Source of the DNA: CAYJBP01 sp964372025
Lineage (GTDB): Bacteria > Bacillota > Dehalobacteriia > UBA4068
Length of the DNA: 7,831 nucleotides
Assembly (NCBI GenBank): GCA_964372025.1
Contig: CAYJPF010000123.1
Coordinates: forward strand, 1-7,831
Reading direction: 5' to 3'
Part shown: positions 1 through 4,807 of the stretch, in pieces
Position numbering within the stretch: position 1 is the first letter of the stretch
Layout of the letters: every line of letters starts with the position of its first letter
Program-made: the position numbers and the translations under genes
The notes under the pieces: model-generated
Told to the model about the DNA's origin: nothing
Seen by the model: the letters and a program-made list of their open reading frames with translations, nothing else
The model's database searches: none

Positions 1-139
1 CGGTTTTTGCCCCGTCTGGGAAATTAAAAATAAAGGCCGCAATGTTTGAGGAGCGTAAGCGACGAGTTATGCGGCCTTAGCGGAAACGAGTCCACATTAC
101 AGCGCTGGGTCCGCTGATGCGCAACAGCGGTCGTTTTTG
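1..139. repeat. Non-coding flank with two inverted repeats
   Basis: I see no gene here. AAGGCCGCA at 33-41 pairs perfectly with TGCGGCCTT at 70-78 (9 bp, 28-nt loop). CCGCTG at 111-116 pairs with CAGCGG at 125-130 (6 bp, 8-nt loop). The stretch runs straight into the GTTACTTTTTG hairpin at 140-165. It looks like part of a dispersed intergenic repeat and continues beyond the window. Its function is unknown, and there is no T-tract that would make either hairpin a terminator. Confidence 0.5.
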
Positions 140-165
140 GTTACTTTTTGCGACCAAAAAGTAAC
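140..165. repeat. Perfect 11-bp hairpin at the outer end of the left repeat arm
   Basis: GTTACTTTTTG (140-150) and CAAAAAGTAAC (155-165) are exact reverse complements around the loop CGAC. The same hairpin appears at the right edge (GTTACTTTTTG at 7812-7822, loop GTCG, then CAAAA before the window ends). It is therefore a conserved part of the repeat family. Its stem does not end in a typical terminator U-tract. Confidence 0.75.
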
Positions 166-310
166 GCCCCCTCTGCGACTAAAGAAAATAGACTAGCAAA
201 CGTAGGCGAGGGCAGAAAAACCTTTCAACACACGAAATACAACCCAAACCAACTATCCGCCGATAATATTGAAGAAACCCACAACCCAGCTAACAAAAAG
301 CAGCAAAAAA
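146..310 (+). repeat. Left arm of a long inverted repeat flanking the gene block
   Basis: Bases 146-249 match the reverse complement of 7728-7831 without gaps, with about eight differences by eye. After a 1-base indel, similarity continues in blocks (ACTATCCGCC, CCCAGCTAACAAAA) to about 310. The two arms point inward towards the seven genes. The shared core includes GCGACCAAAAAGTAACG, CCCCCTCTGCGACTAAAG and CGTAGGCGAGGGCAG. No transposase lies between the arms, so this may be a dispersed intergenic repeat present twice rather than element ends. A short reading frame from 148 to 357 is not conserved as protein: the 1-base indel against the right arm shifts the frame. Confidence 0.8.
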
Positions 311-472
311 ATCACAACCAAACTGGGTTCGGATTTGGTACCTGGTGGCTAGCGTAAAAGGACTTGAACCCATACAACCCAAACAAACTATCCGCCAAAA
401 AACATAAAAAACCCACAACCCAGCTAACAAAACGCAACAAAAAAACAAAGCCTCACAACCCAGCCAACAAAA
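239..472 (+). repeat. Degenerate tandem repeats, A/C-rich
   Basis: Two related units lie at about 239-308 and 374-442. Both begin ACAACCCAAAC, continue AACTATCCGCC or AAACTATCCGCC, and end CACAACCCAGCTAACAAAA. A third partial unit (CACAACCCAGCCAACAAAA) lies at 454-472. The 414-432 copy sits in the context most like the right arm: 374-442 matches the reverse complement of about 7668-7739 with only a few differences. The + strand is strikingly poor in G and T (11 of 110 bases in 371-480). No protein frame is kept between the units. Confidence 0.7.
324..372 (-). other. tRNA 3'-end-like fragment between repeat units
   Basis: On the minus strand, GGTTCAAGTCC (complement of 360-370) resembles a T-arm loop. 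A CCACCA (complement of 343-348) follows at about the spacing of an acceptor arm. The T-stem pairs poorly and no anticodon or D arm can be found upstream, so this is not a working tRNA. The segment is bounded by TGGGTTC (324-330) and GAACCCA (366-372), a perfect 7-bp inverted repeat. It separates the two tandem units. It could be a tRNA remnant or chance resemblance. Confidence 0.25.
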
Positions 473-495
473 AAAAACAAAAAAACAAAGCCACG

Positions 496-551
496 GGCTA
501 TTTCGGCTACGCCGAAAGCCGTATATGGCTGTTTTGGCTGCGCCAAAAGGC
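496..551. repeat. Two tandem paralogous hairpins, 31-nt period
   Basis: Two 25-nt units at 496-520 and 527-551 fit the pattern GGCTRTTTYGGCTRCGCCR followed by AAAGSC. Each folds into a 7-bp stem with a 3-nt loop: TTTCGGC/GCCGAAA with TAC, and TTTTGGC/GCCAAAA with TGC. One base pair differs on both sides (C-G in the first, T-A in the second), so pairing is kept. No T-tract follows either hairpin directly. Confidence 0.7.
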
Positions 552-554
552 GCC

Positions 555-638
555 GGTTTTAAGCCTATTTTACTTCCTGTCAGCTTTTTTGTTGGGATTT
601 TGATTTGCTTGCTTAGTTTTTTTAGTTGGCTTAAAACC
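555..638. repeat. 11-bp inverted repeat around a T-rich loop
   Basis: GGTTTTAAGCC (555-565) and GGCTTAAAACC (628-638) are perfect reverse complements 62 nt apart. The loop is T-rich and contains no convincing gene. A frame over 525-743 reads across this repeat and the next hairpins, lacks a ribosome binding site, and is best seen as translation of repeats. A further short hairpin, GGGGC-TCT-GCCCC, lies at 652-664. Confidence 0.5.
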
Positions 639-666
639 TTTTTAAGACCTTGGGGCTCTGCCCCTG

Positions 667-702
667 AGCTAGTGCCAAAATCTCAGATTTTGAGCACTAG
701 CT
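667..702. repeat. Long hairpin, 16-bp stem
   Basis: AGCTAGTGC (667-675) pairs with GCACTAGCT (694-702), and CAAAATC (676-682) pairs with GATTTTG (686-692). The loop is TCA and A693 is a single bulge. This is the most stable-looking element in the left flank besides the terminator. No T-tract follows on either strand, so it is probably not an intrinsic terminator. Further small AGCT-rich inverted repeats (TTAGCT/AGCTAA) lie at about 719-735. Confidence 0.7.
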
Positions 703-755
703 ACGTGCATAGCTGTGGGTTAGCTTTAGCTAAGTCCAGCTAGGTCAAAACCCCG

Positions 756-775
756 CAATTTTTTGTAAAAAATTG
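756..775. repeat. Short AT palindrome
   Basis: CAATTTTTT and AAAAAATTG form a 9-bp perfect inverted repeat around GT. It lies just beyond the terminator of the hydroxyproline cassette, on the downstream side. It may help stop read-through from either direction, but it is AT-only apart from its ends and the role is not shown. Confidence 0.45.
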
Positions 776-789
776 AGTAAAACTTTAAA

Positions 790-822
790 TAAAAAAGCAG
801 GGTGCATTTATTGCACCCTGCT
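790..822 (-). terminator. Intrinsic terminator of the hydroxyproline cassette
   Basis: AGCAGGGTGCA (796-806) and TGCACCCTGCT (812-822) form an 11-bp GC-rich stem with a 5-nt loop. On the minus strand the stem is followed by six T (complement of 791-796, partly pairing with the stem base). It begins 13 bp past the stop codon of the 836-1858 gene. The + strand side lacks a T-tract, so it should act on minus-strand transcription only. Confidence 0.9.
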
Positions 823-835
823 GCTAATTCTTAAC

Positions 836-1858
836 TTAACTACCGGTAATTCTAAAACCTTCCGGCAAAGGATCGCCATCTTCCAGCACTAATTGGCAAA
901 AACCCATGATATGCGCATTGCCACTTACCTCAGGAATAATCGCTGCATAATCGCCAACCTTGGTATCTTCGATTACCTTGCCATACATAGGGGTATCGAT
1001 AATGCTTAAATTGATTAACTTTTGATCCCTTTGCATTTCACCTTTACCATAATGCAAAGCTACTCGGCCGCCGGTACCGGTGCCGGTAGGCGAGCGGTCG
1101 ATTTGGCCTTCGGCAAAAATGCATACATTTTTGGTATGAATATTTTGGCCATCTTGCTTAAGCGGCTCATAAAAAATAGTGCCGTATAGCCAATCAATAC
1201 CCGGTTCATCAGGGTGGATAAATTTATGTTCGGCCATAACCTGATGCTTAATTTCCATGCCAATTTTAACCAGCTTTTCGGCATTTTCGGGGTTAACATT
1301 AAGGCCAATTTTGCTTACATCTACATAAACATAAAAAGCGCCGCCATAGGCGATATCGGCACTAATTTGGCCAATACCTTCTACATTAACGGTAATATCT
1401 TTTTTATAGATAAAGCAAGGCACATTCTGGAAGCGTACCTGCTTAACAGAGCCATTTTCGATATCGGCAAAAGCGGTAATGCGGCCGGCCGGGCTATCGA
1501 TACGTACAATATTCTCGCCTTCTTTTTTCTCCAAAATGCCGGTTTCTAGGGCTACTTTGGTAACGGCGATAATGCCATGGCCACACATCGAGCTTAACCC
1601 TTCATTATGGGTAAATAATACCCCTAAATCGCCATCTTCGGTTACCGGCGGCACTAAAATGCAGCCGTACATGCCGCTATGGCCGCGCGGCTCCAACATC
1701 ATCATCTTGCGCAAATGATCATAGTTTTTTAGCATATAATCGCGCTTTTCTAAAATGGTTTTGCCGGGCAAAGGCGGTAGGCCGGCGGTGATAATTCTTA
1801 AAGGTTCGCCCCCGGTATGGGCATCAATGCATTGAATATAGTTTTTAAAATTTAACAT
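836..1858 (-). CDS. trans-3-hydroxy-L-proline dehydratase (proline racemase family)
   Basis: The 340-residue protein is a full-length proline racemase superfamily member (cytoplasmic, cofactor-free). Family landmarks are DAHTGGEP (12-19), the first catalytic site MCGHG with Cys92, and the second site DRSPTGTGTGGR (254-265). Proline racemases and 4-hydroxyproline epimerases have Cys in the second site. Here it is Thr258, the known mark of trans-3-hydroxy-L-proline dehydratases, which remove water to give pyrroline-2-carboxylate. The neighbour 10 bp upstream is a fitting pyrroline-2-carboxylate reductase, which supports the call. The ATG has a strong AAGGAGG site 5 nt upstream that overlaps the previous stop codon, so translation is probably coupled. 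The product is followed by a strong terminator. The Cys/Thr pair is seen directly; substrate choice is inferred from family knowledge. Confidence 0.87.
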   Translation of the reverse strand: MLNFKNYIQCIDAHTGGEPLRIITAGLPPLPGKTILEKRDYMLKNYDHLRKMMMLEPRGHSGMYGCILVPPVTEDGDLGVLFTHNEGLSSMCGHGIIAVTKVALETGILEKKEGENIVRIDSPAGRITAFADIENGSVKQVRFQNVPCFIYKKDITVNVEGIGQISADIAYGGAFYVYVDVSKIGLNVNPENAEKLVKIGMEIKHQVMAEHKFIHPDEPGIDWLYGTIFYEPLKQDGQNIHTKNVCIFAEGQIDRSPTGTGTGGRVALHYGKGEMQRDQKLINLSIIDTPMYGKVIEDTKVGDYAAIIPEVSGNAHIMGFCQLVLEDGDPLPEGFRITGS

Positions 1859-1871
1859 GTTTGCCTCCTTA
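1859..1871 (-). promoter_or_regulatory. Ribosome binding site fused to upstream stop codon
   Basis: The minus strand reads TAAGGAGGCAAAC directly before the ATG at 1858. The TAA is the stop codon of the reductase gene. The same 13 bases plus ATGTTA precede and open the reductase gene itself (2832-2844). This arrangement favours translational coupling and similar expression of the two enzymes. Confidence 0.85.
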
Positions 1872-2831
1872 AGTTATAAGTGTTTGACCCAAATTTTGCT
1901 GTTTTGCGGCCTGATACAGGGTATTGGCCACCATAATATCAAATAAAGCCATGCCTACTGATTTGTAAAAAGTGGTGCCATTACAATCAATATCGGCCGC
2001 CTTAATTGCTTGGATTAGGGGGATAATATTTTGTTCTGCAAACCAGCCTTTTTTAAGCGGGGTGATTAGGTCGCCTGCTTCTTCTAAGGCAAATTCTACA
2101 TCGATATAAATTTTATCTAAGAGGCCGTAAATGGCCGGCGGATACTCATGCATAGTAGGCTTATAAGAACCAATGCCAATAAAATGTTTATTCTTGATTA
2201 AAGCAGCATCATCAGGGATAGCAGGCTCTAAAGATGGGGTTACGGTAATGATAATTTCGGCTAAGGCTATGGCATCGGCCACATTGGCGCAGGCTTTAAA
2301 TTTTAGATGAGGCAAATCTTTGCTTAAGCGGGCGGCTAAATCCTCGGCTTTAGCCGGGGAAATATCATAAATATAAACTTGCTCTAAAGGCCGCATATAG
2401 GCCGCATACAGGGTTTGATAATAACCTTGCACGCCGGCACCGATTATAGCCAGGCTGCGGCAATTGGCCGGGGTAGTATATTTAATGCCGCAAGCGCCCA
2501 CCGCACCGGTACGATAAGCAGTAATCGAAGCGCCATCTAAAATGGCCTCTACCTGCCCGGTTTGGGGATTGTTTAAGAGCATTAAGCCCTGGATAGTTGG
2601 CAAATTATACTGGGCATTGGCTGTTGATAAGGTTAGAATTTTAGTGCCTTTAATTTGCTCGGTAAAACAAGGCATATATAAATAGGTTTCGTCTTCGTTT
2701 ACATTAACGGTTATCCTATCCGGCTGCTTAAATTGCTTGGCCAGATAAATTTCCATAGCCTGCTCGCAAGCGGCGATGATTTGGCCAAAATCAGCAATTT
2801 GGGCAATGGTTTCGCGGTTTAAATATAACAT
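1869..2831 (-). CDS. Delta1-pyrroline-2-carboxylate reductase (ornithine cyclodeaminase/mu-crystallin family)
   Basis: The 320-residue cytoplasmic protein belongs to the ornithine cyclodeaminase/mu-crystallin family. Visible marks are Arg39 in the N-terminal domain, Lys64 in GTKILT, the DGASITAYRTGA segment (99-110) with Arg107, and a Rossmann loop GAGVQG (131-136). Asp156 ends the second strand (YIYD), which suggests NADH over NADPH. True ornithine cyclodeaminases carry a GGDCPGKTE-like motif with a catalytic Asp. This protein instead has GSYKPTMHE (221-229), as in ketimine reductase branches. Next to a 3-hydroxyproline dehydratase, the likely role is reducing pyrroline-2-carboxylate to L-proline. 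It is the first gene of a two-gene unit after a terminator. Piperideine-2-carboxylate or another ketimine is an alternative substrate. Confidence 0.82.
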   Translation of the reverse strand: MLYLNRETIAQIADFGQIIAACEQAMEIYLAKQFKQPDRITVNVNEDETYLYMPCFTEQIKGTKILTLSTANAQYNLPTIQGLMLLNNPQTGQVEAILDGASITAYRTGAVGACGIKYTTPANCRSLAIIGAGVQGYYQTLYAAYMRPLEQVYIYDISPAKAEDLAARLSKDLPHLKFKACANVADAIALAEIIITVTPSLEPAIPDDAALIKNKHFIGIGSYKPTMHEYPPAIYGLLDKIYIDVEFALEEAGDLITPLKKGWFAEQNIIPLIQAIKAADIDCNGTTFYKSVGMALFDIMVANTLYQAAKQQNLGQTLIT

Positions 2832-2844
2832 GTTTGCCTCCTTA
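2832..2844 (-). promoter_or_regulatory. Strong ribosome binding site of the reductase gene
   Basis: The minus strand reads TAAGGAGGCAAAC and then ATG. It is identical base for base to the site before the downstream dehydratase gene, and identity continues into the first codons (ATGTTA). It supports the ATG at 2831 as the start. The 2845-2983 spacer upstream should hold the cassette promoter, but no clear -35/-10 pair is visible. Confidence 0.85.
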
Positions 2845-2916
2845 TATATTGATGATTATTTTAGATGATAAAAATTTAAGAACATGTAGTAAAATCTGGT
2901 ATTATGCTGAGGCCTT

Positions 2917-2944
2917 ATTGCTTTTTTACATACTAAAAAGCAAT
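2917..2944. repeat. Inverted repeat overlapping the cheC terminator
   Basis: ATTGCTTTTT (2917-2926) and AAAAAGCAAT (2935-2944) are perfect reverse complements around an 8-nt spacer. The right half overlaps the 3' arm and the T-tract of the terminator hairpin at 2940-2971. The two structures cannot form fully at once in the minus-strand RNA. Confidence 0.55.
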
Positions 2945-2971
2945 ACCACATCCTTTTGGTTGAGGTATCGC
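2935..2971 (-). terminator. Probable intrinsic terminator after cheC
   Basis: On the minus strand GCGATACC (complement of 2964-2971) pairs with GGTATTGC (complement of 2940-2947) over 8 bp with one G-T wobble. Five T follow immediately (complement of 2935-2939). The loop is 16 nt and contains CC-AAAA-GG, which may pair further. It lies 12 bp after the cheC stop and separates the glycolysis/isoprenoid/cheC genes from the hydroxyproline cassette. Confidence 0.7.
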
Positions 2972-2983
2972 TTAATTTATGGA

Positions 2984-3622
2984 TTAATATTCAATGCCTA
3001 AACGATCCATTACCGTTTTTAAAGAATCCATCTCCAGGAAAAAGATGATATTAGAATGTAAATTGTTTTGCTCGTTTTCGGCAATAGTAAAGCCGCCATC
3101 GATGAACATTACCCGATCGCCAACTTCGCCAAATTCAATAATCGGCACGCTTAGCAGGGAACCTGCCATATCTACCGCTACATAAGGCACGCTAATATCA
3201 ATAGTTAATCCGGTTAGGGAGCTAATTGAGTTTACATAGGCCGAGGCCAAAATATTGCCGATTTCCTGGATAACCGAATTGCCCATTTCATCATAAACAA
3301 TACTGTCATCACTTTGGTCGGATGCTTGCCCCAGTAAGGTATCGATAATCAATTTAGCATTGGGGATATTTGATAAAAACATCATCATGCCACTAACATC
3401 GCCATGAAAGTTTACCAAAACGCCAACAGTTAGGGTTTCGGCACCACCTAGGCAGTTAATGGCTGTATCAAAATCAACAATTCTAACCGAGGGGATATTA
3501 ATATCTACAACTTTGCCCATCATCGAGCTTAAAGAAGTAGCCGCATTGCCGGAACCGATATTGCCAATTTCCCGCAATACATCAAGATGCATATCGTTTA
3601 ACTCTTCATAATTATTAATCAA
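2984..3622 (-). CDS. cheC: CheC-type CheY-phosphate phosphatase
   Basis: The 212-residue protein is a full-length CheC, a cytoplasmic phosphatase that dephosphorylates CheY-P in chemotactic adaptation. It carries both copies of the family's active-site pattern ([D/S]xxxExxN, 22 residues, P). The first is Asp14-Glu18-Asn21-Pro44 and the second is Ser116-Glu120-Asn123-Pro146. Both sites therefore look intact, unlike one-site CheX. The start is TTG, supported by a near-perfect ribosome binding site; the next ATG is at residue 11 and would cut into the first helix. No cheD, cheY or flagellar gene is in the window, so it is detached from the usual chemotaxis cluster. It lies 98 bp behind pfk with no terminator between them, so it may be read from that operon or from its own promoter in the gap. 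It implies a motile or chemosensory organism. Action on another response regulator is possible. Confidence 0.9.
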   Translation of the reverse strand: MINNYEELNDMHLDVLREIGNIGSGNAATSLSSMMGKVVDINIPSVRIVDFDTAINCLGGAETLTVGVLVNFHGDVSGMMMFLSNIPNAKLIIDTLLGQASDQSDDSIVYDEMGNSVIQEIGNILASAYVNSISSLTGLTIDISVPYVAVDMAGSLLSVPIIEFGEVGDRVMFIDGGFTIAENEQNNLHSNIIFFLEMDSLKTVMDRLGIEY

Positions 3623-3637
3623 GTTATCACCGCCTTA
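3623..3637 (-). promoter_or_regulatory. Extended ribosome binding site before the cheC TTG start
   Basis: The minus strand reads TAAGGCGGTGATAAC and then TTG. It matches the ideal complement of the 16S rRNA tail (TAAGGAGGTGATCC) across its first 12 bases except for one A-to-C change. The long match decides the TTG start over ATG at 3592 and may offset the weak start codon. Confidence 0.8.
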
Positions 3638-3720
3638 TTTAAGTAAGGGTTTAGTTAAGTTTTAAACATGTCTTTACTAAAAATTCGTTTTTAAATGGCT
3701 ATATCCTCTTTTTTTAATAA

Positions 3721-4794
3721 CTAATCTCCAAAACAAACACCCATATTTTTGCCAATTTTAATTAACTGATGATTTAGTGGAACTAACTTTTGCTTACCGG
3801 CAATTTGGCTTAAGGGGATAGATACAATATCATTGCCTTGTAAGGCCATCATCACCCCAAAATTGCCCTCGGCCACCGCTTGCACCGCTTTAGCCCCATA
3901 GCGGCTCGAAAGCAAACGATCATAGGGATTAGGCCGCCCGCCCCTTTGCAAATGCCCCAAAACCATCGAGCGCGACTCAATTTGGGTAGCATCCTCCAGC
4001 TTTTCGGCCAAATAATGGCCAATACCGCCTAAACGAATTGGGTCGGGGCTATCGTCCATCATTTCCTTAATAATCATTTCGCCGCCAATTTCTTTGGCGC
4101 CTTCGGCCGCTACCACCAGGCTAAAGCTTTTGCCTTGCTCGCGGCGCTTTAAAATTGCCTTTTTAATTTGCTCGATATTATAGCCAATTTCCGGGATTAA
4201 AATAATATCGGCACCACCGGCCATGCCTGCATAAAGTGCTATCCAGCCGGCATAACGCCCCATAACCTCGAGCACCATAATCCGATGATGCGATTCGGCT
4301 GTGGCATGGAGGCTATCTAGGGCATAGGTTGCGGTATCTACTGCGGTATGAAAACCAAAGGTAAAATCGGTATGCATTAAATCATTATCAATTGTTTTAG
4401 GCACGCCTACAATATTTACGCCCATTTGCCTAAAATCCTCGCCCGAGGCCATAGTGCCATCGCCGCCGATTAAAATTAAGGCATCGATATTATGCTTTTG
4501 CAAATTGGCTTTGGCCTGCTCGCGCATATCCTGATAGCGGCCTTGCCAAAAATAATTGGCCGGATTATGCTTATTGGATGTGCCCAAAACCGTGCCGCCT
4601 TTATCCAAAATATTGGCTACATCGGCCGAGCTAAAGCTGCGCCAATCATCTTCTACCAGGCCACGATAGCCATCTTTAAAGCCAATTACCTGCCAGCCAT
4701 GCTCATTGATGGCTGTTCTTACTACGGCTCTAATTACCGCATTTAGGCCGGGGCAATCGCCGCCACCGGTTAAGATTGCTATATTTTTGCTCAT
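3721..4794 (-). CDS. pfkA: 6-phosphofructokinase, group III-like
   Basis: The enzyme phosphorylates fructose 6-phosphate in cytoplasmic glycolysis. I chose the ATG at 4794 (357 residues). The frame stays open upstream to 4851, but those 19 residues overlap the previous gene, while TAAGGAGG lies 5 nt before this ATG and MSKNIAILTGGGDCPG is the normal family N-terminus. Motifs are GGGDCPGLN (10-18), GGDGT (110-114), PKTIDND (132-138) with catalytic Asp136, MGRYAGW in the middle and LGHLQRGG near the end. The donor-site residues are mixed. Gly113 (E. coli Gly104) is typical of ATP enzymes, whereas Lys133 (E. coli Gly124) is typical of PPi enzymes. GTSNKHNP replaces the segment around the ATP-binding Arg72. 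This fits group III enzymes, so ATP is more likely, but PPi cannot be excluded. It starts 10 bp after the ASKHA gene. Confidence 0.93.
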   Translation of the reverse strand: MSKNIAILTGGGDCPGLNAVIRAVVRTAINEHGWQVIGFKDGYRGLVEDDWRSFSSADVANILDKGGTVLGTSNKHNPANYFWQGRYQDMREQAKANLQKHNIDALILIGGDGTMASGEDFRQMGVNIVGVPKTIDNDLMHTDFTFGFHTAVDTATYALDSLHATAESHHRIMVLEVMGRYAGWIALYAGMAGGADIILIPEIGYNIEQIKKAILKRREQGKSFSLVVAAEGAKEIGGEMIIKEMMDDSPDPIRLGGIGHYLAEKLEDATQIESRSMVLGHLQRGGRPNPYDRLLSSRYGAKAVQAVAEGNFGVMMALQGNDIVSIPLSQIAGKQKLVPLNHQLIKIGKNMGVCFGD

Positions 4795-4807
4795 AAAATC
4801 CTCCTTA
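4795..4807 (-). promoter_or_regulatory. Ribosome binding site fused to upstream stop codon (pfk)
   Basis: The minus strand reads TAAGGAGGATTTT and then ATG. The TAA is the stop codon of the ASKHA gene. Layout and 10-bp gene spacing are the same as between the two hydroxyproline genes. It fixes the pfk start at 4794 and suggests coupled translation. Confidence 0.85.

Noticed and set aside
239..472. CRISPR array
   Set aside because: There are only two to three diverged units of unequal spacing, no uniform spacers and no cas gene.
148..743. Three short + strand reading frames (148-357, 364-603, 525-743)
   Set aside because: They read through tandem repeats and hairpins, the repeat copies fall in different frames, and no ribosome binding sites precede them.
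1214..1718. + strand frames opposite the dehydratase gene
   Set aside because: They are antisense shadows of a clearly conserved gene and show no domain of their own.
836..1858. Proline racemase or 4-hydroxyproline epimerase
   Set aside because: Those enzymes need Cys in both catalytic sites. The second site here reads DRSPTGTG with Thr258, as in trans-3-hydroxyproline dehydratases.
1869..2831. True ornithine cyclodeaminase
   Set aside because: The GGDCPGKTE-type motif with its catalytic Asp is replaced by GSYKPTMHE, and the neighbour points to pyrroline-2-carboxylate reduction.
2901..2906. Promoter -10 (CATAAT on the minus strand) for the hydroxyproline cassette
   Set aside because: It is one base off consensus, but no acceptable -35 lies 16-18 bp upstream, and the area is AT-rich enough to give such hexamers by chance.
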